From: Cheiracanthium punctorium
Lineage: Eukaryota; Arthropoda; Arachnida; Araneae; Cheiracanthiidae
Length of the DNA stretch: 64,000 bases
Reading direction: 5' to 3'
NCBI GenBank assembly: GCA_038373885.1
Contig: JAWZYV010019541.1
Span: 310,001-374,000, forward strand
Part shown: positions 45,332 through 57,089 of the stretch, in pieces
How the letters are laid out: every line of letters begins with the position of its first letter
How positions within the stretch are numbered: position 1 is the first letter of the stretch
Made by a program: the position numbers and the translations under genes
The notes under the pieces: model-generated
The model's input: only the letters and a program-made list of their open reading frames with translations
The model's database searches: none
What the model was told of the DNA's origin: nothing

Positions 45332-46299
45332 AGTTTGTAAGCAGTCTCTCCGGCATAGGGAGTTAGTAGCTAAGTACAGCTGATGAAAGATTTTCAAACG
45401 ACGGCTGCAGTGAATTCGACTGACTGATTGGCTTGAGAAGTGAGGGAGGGGTACGGAGGGAAAACTCTCGACTTTATATTGCTGAATTTATCAAGAAGGT
45501 AAGCCTGGATAGACGCTTATGAATGGACAATTACCCATCAAAGCAGTATTGTTTTTAAGTAAGCAAGAACTGGCATTTAGAGGACATGGCGAGCGAGAAA
45601 ATTCTTTAAACATGGGAAATTTTAAAAAGCTTTTAAAATTATTGATATCTGAATTAAAACAACGCCTTTTTATGAGGACATCACTGACCGATTCGCAAGT
45701 TTAAAAGAAAGGAGGATTGATTTGACTTATAAAAAATAAGTAAGTTTTCTTTTTTTTTTTTCTTTCCTTCTGAAGTTATCGTTACAAAAGAAAATTCTAA
45801 GGAAACTTCGAATCAGACACGGATTAATGCAATTTTGAGGATAAGAGCGGCTGGTTGAAATTTGTGTAAATTTTATGGAAGTAAAATAGGATCTCTTGCA
45901 TTTTTTATGAAATTTCTTTTTCCTCGGTGAGGGCTTAATCCGTTTTCGAATTCAGTAACAAAGATTTTCCATTCCTGTGGGGAGGACGTGGAGGGGGGGA
46001 GCTCATATGCACTAACAGTTTTGACCACGGGCCACCACTGCTTTTCAAGTTCTTAGAAAAAGGGGGGAAATCTGATTAACACACATGATATATTCGTCGC
46101 CATACCAAAAAGTGGATAATGTGACTTTTGCATCAAAACCGTCATATAATAGATTTTAGAAATTTAGATTTTATATTTAGTGGCAGATTGAAGTAAAAGT
46201 TTATAATTGATGACTCCAAGCTGTTCAGAACATTGATCCTGTTACAGTGATCGTTGATAATATTTCTTCTTGTTTAAACAGAAGGAAATGTGTATAAAG

Positions 46300-46730
46300 C
46301 AGGGGTAGACAACCTTTTGCATTCCATACGCCATTTTTTTTTTTTTTTTTTCACTGATAAGTTCAGATGCACCATACAACCAAAGTGCCCTTACGTTCAC
46401 GGGTAGAGTTGGAAAATATGAATACGTGTAATCTGTAAGTTCATGGGAGGAAAAGTAATAACGTGAACATAAAATTGACGTGAACATAAAATTGAAATTG
46501 TTGCTCTGAGGACAGATTCTAGAATTAATTTTCCGGATATTTGGTAGGAAATCAGAGATGGTTCAATTTTAGGAGTGTACAAATGCTTCCGTTTAATGTA
46601 GTATTAGAAATTATTAGAAATAAAATATTTCCAGGCGCGAAAATATTTCAAAACTTTTCAATCTATCTTAAAACAAGGATACAATGCGCCATTTGAAATC
46701 ATCCAAGGCGCAACGATTTGACCACCCCTG
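46300..46730. mobile_element. hAT-like element with CAGGGGT ends
   Basis: The left end CAGGGGTAGACAACC and the right end TTTGACCACCCCTG are inverted. The flanks GTATAAAG and GTGTAATA agree at 5 of 8 positions, compatible with an old target duplication. Subterminal ACGCCAT on the left and GCGCCATTTGAAAT on the right are similar in direct orientation. Confidence 0.55.
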
Positions 46731-46959
46731 GTGTAATATTTACTTTAAAATTAAAATAATTTCTTTTATCACATAGATTAATACACTGGTTACCATTAAT
46801 TAAGGAAAAATCACAAAAATTACGATTGCACAAAAATTTACATGTATAATTTAATGAAACTGACCCACAGTATACAACATATAGTAAGCTATAAAATAAC
46901 ATGAAAAGGAATTACCAGACACTTTTGATGTTATAGAAATTGGCATATGTATAAAATTA

Positions 46960-47262
46960 AAAAATTGAATGTGTCAGTTTGAGATAGGAAAAGCACCTTC
47001 TAAATGGAATATGATCCTCCCTAGCAGCAATACTGCACCTAGGACGATGTGTGATGCTTTCTATTATGCGGTCTATCAGTTCAATTGCAAATGAGAGCCA
47101 TTTTCATACTTGCAAAGTAGTTGCAAATATAGCAAGGGTTTGAACAGGAGAACTGAGAGCAACTATATGTCTTTCTAAAGCATCCCACATATGCTCGATA
47201 GGATTTAGGTCTGGTGATAGAACTGACCATTCCATGCGCTGAATTGCTTTCTGGAATATTTG
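46960..47262 (-). pseudogene. C-terminal fragment of a Tc1-like transposase
   Basis: The minus strand encodes RMEWSVLSPDLNPIEHMWD, then ALERHIVALSSPVQTL. After an in-frame TGA it continues with LSFAIELIDRIIESITHRPR and CSIAAREDHIPF. The third catalytic Glu (NPIEH) is intact, unlike in the element at 48516-49727, and the sequence is clearly different from that copy. The N-terminal two thirds, including the first two catalytic Asp residues, is missing and no terminal repeats were found. Confidence 0.85.
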
Positions 47263-47692
47263 AACCTTTAATATCATTAAGCTGAATATTTAGCTAAGCT
47301 AAAATAATGCAAAATGGAATTAAGCATCCCCCCCAAGGGAAACCGGAATTTTATTTATTTAAAATATTTCATGCGTTATCCTGAGGAATCCTTAAAGGGA
47401 CGTTCGAGATTTTACGGTATTATAAATGTTTATGTAAGAGTTGTTTGAGGTATGTTAATTAATTTCATTTTAAGTTATTATCTACAAGAAAATTTTGGAA
47501 AGGGGACTTCTGCATGTATCTTGCCCTAAGACCTCCAACTCTGTAGCTCAGTTCACTGCATGAAGCAATGAAGGTCACTATTTCTTCCCAGCATGGATCT
47601 TTGAATTCTCCGGTGAGACTCACTGTTGCGCTTGTGCAAGGCTGTATAAATATTAAATGTACTTGATGGTTATTTTCTTTTGTTAGTGAATT

Positions 47693-47975
47693 TTGATTTT
47701 ATTTATGATTTTAAACCTATTATTGAAAGTATGGGCTATTTGTATACGATATTTCTAACCTTTCACCTTTATAAATGAGTCAGTTCGACAAGCATGCAGT
47801 GGTATAAATATGCATATATAAGTATGATAAATAAGCATTTTCATTTTTTTTTCATGAAAGTAAATGGTAGATATATTCTTAATGTATTTTAATTTTATTC
47901 ATGATTTTAAACTTATTTTTAAAAGCATAGTCTATTTGAAAATGATTTTTCTAATCTTTTTGACTTTTAAAAGTT
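47693..47975. repeat. Diverged direct repeat, about 90 bp
   Basis: TTATTTATGATTTTAAACCT, then GTATGGGCTATTTG (about 47697-47780), recurs as TTATTCATGATTTTAAACTT, then GCATAGTCTATTTG (about 47893-47975). Confidence 0.6.
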
Positions 47976-48515
47976 ATAGCGACAGTATATTTACTTATAT
48001 ACTACCTAGAAATTCTTAAAACAGTAGAATCAAAACTTTTTGAAAGTGCGATCCTACTTGAGACATCCAGGTAACATACAATTCAAAAGATATTTGCCCG
48101 AAGTGTAAAATAATAATCAAAATCTCAAGCAACATGTAAACAATAATAAAAATATTTGTCTGTTTTTATAGTGTGTCATACGATACATTAGATGTATAAT
48201 TATTGTTGCTATATTTCCCTTAATGTCACCATATTTCACTCAGTCTTGTATTGCCATTTGTCCCATTTTCTCCCTAAACAGCTCAACGGTTGGGGCGAAA
48301 GAGTCAGTTTGTAAGTAGAGACAATTAAAGGAATTTTGCTTTATTATTATAGTTTTAAAGTGATATGCGCCCAATTAATAATTATGTGTAATAATAAAAT
48401 GAACTTTAAAATATGACTGGGCTAAAACGAATTAATTTTGTACTTTTATTTTTATTATTCTACATGTTCATTTTATTAGAATGCTTTTTTCATATTTTTT
48501 TAATAAAATAAACTA

Positions 48516-49727
48516 CACTGTCTACCAATAAGTATTTGGACAGTGATAGAAAAGAAAAACTATATTCGAAATCAATAGTTGGTAGAGCCTCCACGAGAGG
48601 CAATTACAGCGTGAACCCTCCGGGACATATTTTCCACAAGTCATTATATTACAGCTAGTGATATTGTCTTCCACTCGGCTTGGAGTAGACATAGAAGTTC
48701 CTTCACCGATTTTGGACAGATAGTGCACCCCTTAATTCGGCGATCCAACTCGTCCCAGAGGGTCTTGATAGGGTTCAGGTCTGGGCTCTGGGCAGGCCAG
48801 TCCATTCGATGAACTCCATTGGCACCATACCAAGCCTTGGTTAACCTCGAAACATGACAACTGGCATTGTCGTCCTGAAAGTAACAGGGGTCCAACCCGT
48901 AAAACTGCCACAACGTAGGAAGTACATTGTCATCCAAAATAGTGCAGTAGGCATCGGCGTTGAGTTTACCATGAATGGGGATCAAGGGTCCCAGTCCATA
49001 CCCGAAGAAACACCCCCAGACCATAATTCCACCTCCGCCGAAATTGACTGTTAGCACAATGCCTTCTGGCAGGAGACGTTCTCCAGGCAGACGCCAGACC
49101 CAGACCCTACCATCCGAACGGTAAAGGGTGAATCTTGATTCGTCGCTCCAAAGAGCCCGTTTCCACTGATCTACGGTCCAATTTCGATGTGCTTTGCACC
49201 ACATTAACCGAGCAGCGCGGTTGGACTTTGTGATCAAAGGCCTATGGGCAGCAGCACGACCATAAAAACCAAGCAGATGTGCTTCCTTGCGGATGCTATT
49301 TATTGAAACAATACTCCCGGATGCCTGTTGAAACTTCTCGCGGATGAGGGCCATCGGTTGGGTACGGTTTTTCCGAATTTCTCTGGACAATACTTGTCGG
49401 TCTCTATCTCCCAGTTTCGTTGGTCTGCCGACTCGGGGCACATTCCGACTATCACCTCTCACCTTCCACTTCTTAATCACATAGGCCACTGTCGATTTGG
49501 GGTGCTTCAGATCGCTAGATATGTCCCTTAAGGATCGGCCACATTTCTGATACCCGATAATTATACCTTTCTCGAAATCAGAGAGCTCCGAACTGCGCGG
49601 CATCTTGCGTACGACTAATGCCGATGCTGTTTCCTACACGATATATACCGGCGGAGGCCGTGACGTACCTCAGGACCGCAGATAGCGTCTTTTGCATAGG
49701 TATCCAAATACTTATTGGTAGACAGTG
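48516..49727 (-). mobile_element. Tc1 element, complete ends, 1.2 kb
   Basis: Perfect 25-bp inverted ends (CACTGTCTACCAATAAGTAT, then TTGGA) flank a single minus-strand transposase gene. TA is present on both sides (48514-48515, 49728-49729). The total of 1212 bp is short for Tc1 relatives because the terminal repeats are short. The near-50% G+C body stands out from the AT-rich surroundings. Intact ends suggest the copy could be moved by a related transposase supplied elsewhere, although its own enzyme is damaged. Confidence 0.95.
48572..49603 (-). pseudogene. Tc1 transposase, inactivated
   Basis: From the ATG at 49603, 319 codons are open. Two adjacent stops (TAA TGA) then interrupt the frame, and the usual C-terminus (LVENMSRRVHAVIASRGG) continues in frame to a TGA at 48572-48574, giving 343 codons in the ancestral frame. 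Residues 1-110 carry the paired helix-turn-helix DNA-binding region ([25 protein letters not shown]). The catalytic domain has LWSDESRF (Asp154) and [10 protein letters not shown] (Asp245). With exactly 34 residues between, the third acidic position is Lys280 ([14 protein letters not shown]) instead of Glu. A DD34E enzyme lacking that Glu is expected to be inactive. The otherwise well-kept sequence suggests recent damage. Confidence 0.9.
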
Positions 49728-49729
49728 TA

Positions 49730-51429
49730 TTTCTTACTCACTGTATCAATTTTTTATATACTTAGCTTATAAACATTTTATATCAATGCTTGGTAACTGT
49801 GGCAACCCTATATTTAATGAAATTTCGAATTTTTAAAATCAATATTTTTTCTCTAAAAAGTTTTCGAAGCAACCTTTGCTAGGAGAAAAATCGGTTCTTT
49901 TCATTTTTTTTTTTTAAATGTGGAATTGGAAAAAATGTTTTAGCTCTTGTTTTGTAGACTGGAATTGGCAACTGGATTGTATCCTCGTGTATTTATTTAC
50001 AGTCTTCTCTGCGTGAACTAAGACTTGTATGTTTTAACTGGGAAATTGTTATAAGGCTGTGTAACAGTCAATTATAATAGTGTCACTTTACAAAAGTGAG
50101 AAATTTTTGTCTGTTTTCTGCAAGGTGATAGAAAAAATATCACCTTATATAAAAGAAAATTGTTTCATACTATAAAATTAACCTAGTAAATGAATGTTAA
50201 TAACGGCACATTCATACATAAACCATTTTCATCGGAAATAATAATTTGGGAGTTTAGTTTAAAAACTAAAAAACACTGAGTTTAGGATAATTTTTATTGA
50301 TAGAAAGGTATTTTTCTATCATAAAATTATTTTGTAGATTTAGAAATATATTATAACTGATCAATAAGAATCAAGAAATGTTTTTAAATTTTTATTGTAA
50401 CATGAAGCTTATTCCTAGCTGATTCCTTTTAAAGAGCAAGTGCCTAACGCAATATTTGTACAGTGTTTTTAAAATTGCCTTTTATATTAGCACATAAGCA
50501 GTTCAGAATCAAATATTACGTAAAAATTGAAACTTCAGCTTTTCATATTTCGCATCTGTGCTATTACATCCCACGCTAAGATACTCGCTTCCTCCCATTA
50601 GAAGACGAGTACTCAGCTATTTATTTCAATGCGCTAATTCAATAGTTTTTCCGATTTGTGAGCTTTATGAAAATGGCTATTCATTCATAAACACCAAGAT
50701 AGAAAATTTGAGATACTCGCAAACACTTTTACGAGTTGTGCACATTTTGGGTTCAACTTTCAAAAACAATATACTTGATCTATATGTTAGAAGATTTTTT
50801 GTAATTTAAAATAAATTCCCATCAGCGGTTTCATTATACTTTTTCTCGGGATCAATTTTTTCTATACTACACAACACAACAGCATGAAAAATAATTATAT
50901 CTTGTATTTTCAGTTTTCCTCCCTCCAATATTAATGATTATTTCCCTATGATTAGTCGATTTCCTTCTCTCTTTGACACAAATTGACGCAATTTGGTCAT
51001 TCTTATGAGGCTACGGAAATGCGAAATCTTTTATTTAAAACAGGGGAGAAAAGTGAAAATTATACTTAAAATTCGTAAGATGATACCTAGTAAGATGATA
51101 TCTGAAGAGCTTCACCATCATATACCACGAGAATCAACAAAAGCAACCCTTTAATTATTTTTCACTGAAACTGCATATAAATAAAATAATTTCACTGTCA
51201 TTTGGTAGTCACCCAAACTAAAAAGGGGAGGTTGAGTTCTAATTGCCATACAGACAAAAGAAAAGTATCGTTTTACTTCCATAAATGTTATTCTATTGCA
51301 AATTAAAATAGAACAAGTGATGAAAATTCAATGGAAAACTTATTTTCTATTTGATATTTGTAACCAGCCTGTCGAAAAAACTTAAAATACAATTTTTTTT
51401 ATTTTCAATTAACTTTGCATGCTTTATTA
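49730..51429. other. AT-rich sequence, no gene recognised
   Basis: No supported coding region. Short hairpins such as AAGGTGATAGAAAAAATATC, then ACCTT at 50124-50148, are present. Confidence 0.5.
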
Positions 51430-51680
51430 AGAACTGTGTGTTGTGGGATTAAGGCCAGTTATCTGCACGTGGGATATAGACCTATGGGTGGGGTGCCCTC
51501 CGCTGGGGTCTTTCCAAGAGGTCCTAACCCGTATTTACGCTAAGTGTCGGAGAAAACCACGGAAAACTCCGAACGGTTAAGTCGACGGACGCGCGATGGG
51601 ACCCGAACCCGGGACCTTCACACTTCGCCCATCTGCCATTTCCAGTGACATAACTACTGTGCCACGGTGAGGCTATTAAG
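51430..51680 (-). repeat. tRNA-derived SINE-like repeat, family S3 (copy 3)
   Basis: The minus strand reads GTGGCACAGTAGTTATGTCA, AATGGCAGATGGGCGAAG, a good B-box GGTTCGGGTCC (within CCCGGGTTCGGGTCCC), CGTCGACTTAACCGTTCGGA, and a tail with GGACCTCTTGGAAAGACCCC. It is the best preserved head of the family and shows the tRNA-like A-box and B-box arrangement. Confidence 0.75.
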
Positions 51681-52543
51681 AACTGAAAAACAACCTTTCT
51701 AATGTTAAAGAAAATTTTTTTATTTTTACCCACATTTCTTAAAACATTAAATGCACTTTATTAAACTTTATTTTAAAATATAATTCATAAAATTACGATA
51801 TTGATAACGACTATTTTCTAGTTATAATTTTTCGCTACATGAATTATAAATTATTAAATCATAGCCCAAAAATGTCAAATATAAGAACATACATAAATTT
51901 TATGATTTTGAGAATCAGTAGATTTCATAACCTTCAAATGTACATTTTAGCTCGATTCGATCCATAATTTTAAAATTATTACTTAACATAAATAAAAGCG
52001 AACCTTAAAGTTCTCTATTTAAATTTTACAATTCCGTACATTGTGATATTCAGTTTCGTAGTAACGAAGTTGACTGTTCGTAAAGTCCCCATTAAAAATT
52101 CGCTGAAGTTTCACCGCCAAACTATGGAATTTCAAATCTGGGTCAATTGAAGCTCAAGAAAATGATTAAGCAAATGAAACATAACAGCTTGCATTGGAAA
52201 TTTTTAAGTTCCGTAAAACATAACTATATAAATGACAGAGATGAGTTTAACTCATTTTTTAAAGACCGCGCCTTATATTTTATTTAAGTCGGAATGTCCC
52301 AAGCTCGAAACCTAAGATACTTAATAAATATAAAAGACAATTACTTTATCGCTAGTCAATCATACAATTTTCTGCTCTGCTTAAATTAGATATAGGTATA
52401 TTAGCGAAGTTAATGCACTTAAAAAAAATCAGGTTTATCAAATTATAATATTTTTAAAAATGTTTAAATGTTCATTAAATTTTTTTAAGCTGTTCCGTCA
52501 ATCTCAAACCTTGTACTTCATAGAGCCCTCTTTGTACGTACAT
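51681..52543. other. AT-rich sequence, nothing recognised
   Basis: No coding or repeat content was identified. Confidence 0.5.
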
Positions 52544-52888
52544 CGTATAAAGAGGAGGAGGGATAAAGAGAAAAAACCGTATTTGAAAAATTAGAAGCTG
52601 TTGCAAATGACAACCTATAATGCCACTTTTCCTGCGAGGAAACATGTGCTACTTTTTTTGCAAGAAACGAATAAGCCATTGGACGGGAGAAAAAATGCCG
52701 GAGTTTAAAAATAAATAAATAAATAAATAATTGGAACACATTTTAAAGACTCGTTTGGTCCGCTTCCTAGTAGCAGATATATTCTTGCAAGAAAAGTAGC
52801 TTCACACACACAGGTTGTCATTCGCAATGCTACTATTTTTTCTGTCTTTTTTTTTTTTTTTTTCGATTATCCCCTCCCTCTTTATACC
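52544..52888. mobile_element. Foldback element
   Basis: CGTATAAAGAGGAGGAGGGA, TTGCAAATGACAACCT and AAGTAGCACA-type words on the left reappear inverted on the right (TGCAAGAAAAGTAGC, AGGTTGTCATTCGCAA, CCCCTCCCTCTTTATAC). The arms are about 100 bp. The middle contains an AAATAAATAAAT tract. Target duplication was not found. Confidence 0.65.
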
Positions 52889-54040
52889 ATGGATGGCACA
52901 AATAAATTCGAGAATCAATTAAAATTTTTAATTTATTTATCTATCGGCTGACCGATTAACCATATTTATTTTTATTGGTTACATTAAAGCATCACTGGTT
53001 CGGGAGTAAATTTTCGGTAAAATATTTTAAGCTGCTCTACCTGTTTTGTTGGTAGCTAAATTTCAAGATGAATCCAGACATTTTATGATGAGACAAGGGA
53101 GGCAAGAGAGACATTTCCTATTTTACATTTGCGAATAATAATTGAGTTTTTGAAAACGCACAACTTGACAGAAATATGGAAATTCATATATATGCATAGC
53201 CTAATTCATATTCTATGATAAATAATTTTTAATATACGAAACCAGCGTAGGAAATTTATCTCTTGCTCGAATACTTTTTTCGGAGGGTGTACATATACCG
53301 ACTTTTAGCATCGAGAAACAAATAGATACTAATACGGATCTTTCTGGTAGAACATAATTTCGAATGATATGTTACATCGAACTTACAGTTTTGTAGAAGT
53401 TATTTTCTTCATTAAATGCAATTTCCAACCACAATGAAATAATTTCACGCCAAGTTCCATGGTAAGAGAGCTAGATGTAATTAGGGAAAAAAATATAAGT
53501 AATAAAAAACAAGTATAATAAAAAAAAGAAAGAAAACCGACTTCAAATTACTTCACCATAACGAAAAATTATTCCCATTTTAAATTAGTAGGGTTTTGGC
53601 AAATTCTCGCCAAATATAGCAGATATCGCCAAGCTGGGTTCAGTTATGGAAACTTATTTATTTGCGACAAATTTGGTGATAAATCGACAAAAGGGGCAAA
53701 CCTTGGCGACTTTTGACATTAAGACCAGCACCATTACTGGCAACCCTTAAAGCAATGGTTTAAAAACAGGATTTTTTTCGATTTTCGGAATGATAATATC
53801 ATCAGAATGTGACCAAATTAATATGAGACCACCCCTGAGCTATGCCCTTTCCAATAAAAAACAGGAGAATTTGTGAAATCGATCCACCCAGAAAAAATTA
53901 TCGCTGTGCATACATGTACATTTCGATTATTTTGCTTTCTAATAAATTTATGTATTTACTTTCTTGTTTTTATTATGCTGATATATATAATTTTTTTTCC
54001 ACGGGGTATGTTATTTTTGCAAGTAATATTCGTAGTGTTT
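52889..54040. other. AT-rich sequence, possible small element at 53590-53751
   Basis: It is mostly featureless. GTAGGGTTTTGGCAAATTCT near 53590 and TTACTGGCAACCCTTA near 53736-53751 are loosely inverted ends with GGCGA/TCGCC words between them. This could be a worn DNA transposon, but no duplication supports it. Confidence 0.35.
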
Positions 54041-54060
54041 CATATATATATATATATATG

Positions 54061-54098
<38 letters not shown>
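54041..54098. repeat. (AT)n microsatellite
   Basis: Nearly uninterrupted AT run, broken only around 54059-54063. It creates the Tyr-Ile repeats in the open frame that runs through it, so that part of the frame is not coding. Confidence 0.95.
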
Positions 54099-54101
<3 letters not shown>

Positions 54102-54126
54102 CAAAGATCTTAAACTTCAACGGATC

Positions 54127-55669
54127 ATGAAAAGAGGTACTAAGTTTAGGTTACCCACTAAATACTGTATAGATGATATAATTGATACTTTCACATATAA
54201 TATAGACGTATACATATATAACACTTCAATAAAAAACAGCAAACCTTCTGCCTTCTTTAATGAATGGAAATTTAATATTCTTGCTGACCTTGAAAATCAA
54301 CTACTTTGTAAATTTAGATATACAAAAAATATAAAACTAAGCAATCAAATAACAGAGCTACAGAATAACTTTATCATTACTTATGTTGATAAGTCTAGCA
54401 ATAACTATGCTATAATATGTAAGCAGTTATATCACAATCTCTTAGCTTCATCCATTAACAATAATCCAAATTTCAGTCTAACATCTATCTCTGAGATAAC
54501 ATTTAACAAAAAGATCTTAGCTTTCCACAAGTTACTTAAAATCAAGCATGACAATCTAAAATATCCTTACTTAGTGCTAATACCAAAGTTTCATAAAACA
54601 CCACTAAAATTCAGAACTGTTACTATAGGATCTAACACTTATAATAACGTAGCAAACAAAATATTACTAAAAATACTTACTTCTATGCATGATCTGTACA
54701 TAAAATCTAACACTTCTTCTATATCTATAGGTAATAGCTATGAACTAAAAAATAAGATTAATGCTCTACACGATGTAATTAATATATCAACTTATGATTT
54801 TAAAGACTTATTCAATAGTATACCACTAGACGACTTATACAATATAATATTGAATCTATTTATACATAGTAATAATAATATAACCCTGCCTTCTTACATA
54901 GATACTGTATTTCGAAAATCTTTTAAAGTTCATAGTCTATAATAACTACATTCTACATAATAATAAATTATATAAGCAAGTTATAGGAATACCACAAGGT
55001 GGTTCTAATTCCAGTTACTTAGCAGACCTATATTTATATAATTATGAAAAAAATTACAATAATCCTTCTCTTATAATATATAGGTACATAGATGACATAA
55101 TAACAATAGCTACTGACAATACTTATAGTGATACTGACCACTTACCCATAGCTTACCATTCAGCCCTAGAACTAATAAAAAATCCTAATGATAATAGAAT
55201 AATTAATTTTTTAGACTTACAAATTAGAATTAATGATAAGAGTCTATCCTTTAATATATATAATAAAAGAAATGACTTTAATTTTCAGGTTAATACTTTC
55301 ACTCATTTCACTTCATGTATGCACACTTCTGTGTTTAGAAATATTATCTCTAATCATAAACATAGAATAGAGTCTCTATGTACCAATAGTCTAAAGGCCA
55401 GTAACTTAACTGACCTATTTAAAACTGCTCTAAAATATAATTATCCAAGTAAATTTCTAACTTCCATTTTATATCCTTTATGTAATCAAAAAAAACTGTA
55501 TGTCCTAATCAGAACATTGGTTGGTGAGGATGGGGTTGGTTGTTGGTTCTTTCTATATTTAAAAAAAACCATAAAATATATATCTATATATTTTATTTTT
55601 AAAAAAAATCATAAAATATATATCTATATATTTTATTTTAAAAAAAATTCTATAATTAAGAATAGTTGA
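54127..55669 (+). pseudogene. Reverse transcriptase of a retroelement, one frameshift
   Basis: From the Met at 54127 the frame encodes an RT fingers/palm region: TYVDKSSNNYAIICK, PYLVLIPKFHKTPLKFRTVT, and motif A TYDFKDLFNSIPLDDL (catalytic Asp at about 54796). It stops at 54942. A +1 shift near 54917-54930 restores the protein: motif B GIPQGGSNSSYLADLYLY (54986 onward), motif C YRYIDDII (YIDD, 55085-55096), then FLDLQI and KRNDFNF, and a C-terminal helical part to 55669. The fold and the LIPKFHK/GIPQGG/YIDD set recall Penelope-like and related RTs, but I cannot place it firmly and see no GIY-YIG endonuclease or LTR. Composition is extremely AT-rich, unlike the Tc1 gene nearby. One frameshift could be decay or a sequencing error. 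Confidence 0.75.
55561..55655. repeat. 50-bp tandem duplication of a palindromic AT-rich unit
   Basis: ATAAAATATATATCTATATA, then TTTTATTTT and an A run, occurs at 55571 and again at 55621 minus ten bases (55611). Each unit can fold on itself. It lies at the 3' end of the RT frame. Confidence 0.8.
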
Positions 55670-56561
55670 TTACTGGTACTTTTTCCTTTTTTATGTGAGT
55701 CTGTAACTAATGAAGCCATACACAGTACTGTTCTACCAAAATATTTTACAATAATATTAGCATAAATAGCAATTAATAAATGTATATAATTATTATCAAT
55801 ATCATTACTGTTATAATTATTTCTACAGTTTTTCTCCTTTTCCACAACTTCAACTAAGTACTTCTTAGCTACTGCAGCTTGTACTACGTTAAACATAGGC
55901 TAGCTATACTAGTGTTATATTAATTTCATTATTTATTCATTTAACTATTACCTTTTTTTTCTTTTTATTTATTCATTTATTTATTACTTTTTATTTTTTC
56001 CTTTCCTTTCCATACTTCCAAAGTATTATTAATATATCATTTTTTTTTCCCACTCCATGGCATTACTTGTCTATTGATGGCATTAAGTCTTCTCTGATGG
56101 CAACATGCACTAATACTGCCTCCATTACTGAGCTTTGATCTTCTTGTCGGCCCACTTCCTCGTTGTTTATTTCTAATAGCTACGGTCGCGCCCCCAAGTT
56201 ACAAAAGGACCCTAATTTTGGTCAGGTAACTTGCAGAAACCTAGATATTATTGTTTTTTTCGATTCAATTGAAATGTGCGTGCGGTGGCACCTGATGATA
56301 GAGCACACCATTTCAATTTTCCAATCCATTTTCCGTCTATTTGTGGATACATGTGATTAGGCTTAAAAAGCCCACCAGTTCTAATTTGGCACGTTATATC
56401 CAATTTATCCACTCTTTCATTGCCTTAAAAGGCTATATTTAAACACTTATCCGGTATAAGCTCGTTAATTGGCACCATGTGCTATCTACTTTTTTATTTT
56501 TATATTTTTTTCACTTTATCAATGGATTATCTTGGGATTTCACTTTACGTAAGTAAGCTAT

Positions 56562-56619
<58 letters not shown>

Positions 56620-57089
56620 GCATTGAACATAGTATCCCCTCCTTTTTTGAAGTTAGTAATAAAATAAATTAACAAATTAAAATAATATATTTTTAAATGA
56701 ATACTTACTTTAATTTACTACAATAAGCTTTCCAATATTCTGGATATTTATGTATTAAAATATCAAATGCCTGCAATAAAATATTTAAATGTAAATTAGT
56801 AATAAACAGAAATAACGAAATTATGTTTATAAATTAGTTGAAAAGCAATGGCAGTCCCTAGTAAGGTCGACTAAAAGTGTGCTGATGTAACCTCTCTCAC
56901 CCCTTATTTTATCTTTCTCTTTTAGAAGGACGGATAATTTTGGGAAATGGGTTGACATAAAACAACGTATTAAATGAAAGAGGTGTAGCGCTTGGTTTTA
57001 CAAACGACGGTTTTCTCTATTGAAGGAGATTTTTAGTGTTTTCAGATACTGTAACCCACAATCCACTAGCTCATGAATGTCAGAATTGA
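55670..57089. other. Region downstream of the RT, no second gene recognised
   Basis: It may include the 3' untranslated part of the retroelement; its end is not visible. An 87-codon minus-strand open frame (55633-55896) overlaps the RT end and has no recognisable domain. TTGAAATG/CATTTCAA flank a short GC-richer patch at 56266-56318. An (AT)n run occupies about 56563-56614. Confidence 0.45.
56563..56614. repeat. (AT)n microsatellite
   Basis: Nearly uninterrupted AT dinucleotides, ending at ACACGC. Confidence 0.9.

Larger units (their letters stand above)
44978..46040. mobile_element. hAT-type element, 1.06 kb, with perfect 8-bp target duplication
   Basis: CAATGGCGGCTCGTGG at the left pairs with CCACGGGCCACCACTG at the right, matching at most positions. 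CTTTTCAA is duplicated exactly at 44970-44977 and 46041-46048, the hAT signature. It has no transposase. The interior carries an ideal RFX X-box (45316-45331), a 25-bp-class hairpin (45227-45278), a donor-like AAGGTAAGCC at 45497-45506, and a 129-codon open frame starting 27 bases outside its left end. These gene-like signals first suggested a promoter, but the element boundaries show they came in with the insertion. Confidence 0.8.

Noticed and set aside
44951..45506. Promoter plus first exon of a host ciliary gene (X-box, ATGGCGGC start-like motif, splice donor)
   Set aside because: The segment lies within a hAT-type element bounded by exact CTTTTCAA duplications. The ATGGCGGC is the element's terminal repeat and its frame closes after 14 codons.
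53842..54126. N-terminal extension of the RT frame
   Set aside because: It is mostly a translation of an (AT)n microsatellite (Tyr-Ile repeats). The Met at 54127 is the more sensible start.
54910..54945. Programmed frameshift joining the two RT halves
   Set aside because: The shift needed is +1 and the site (TCTTTTAAAGTTC) is not a canonical slippery sequence. Decay or a sequence error is simpler.
55633..55896. 87-codon minus-strand open frame after the RT
   Set aside because: It has no recognisable domain, overlaps the end of the RT frame, and lies in AT-rich DNA without promoter or splice support.
56288..56320. Hammerhead ribozyme core (CTGATGA) downstream of the RT, as known in Penelope-like elements
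   Set aside because: The heptamer is present, but the required GAAA segment after a second helix is absent. The surrounding stem does not fit the hammerhead layout.
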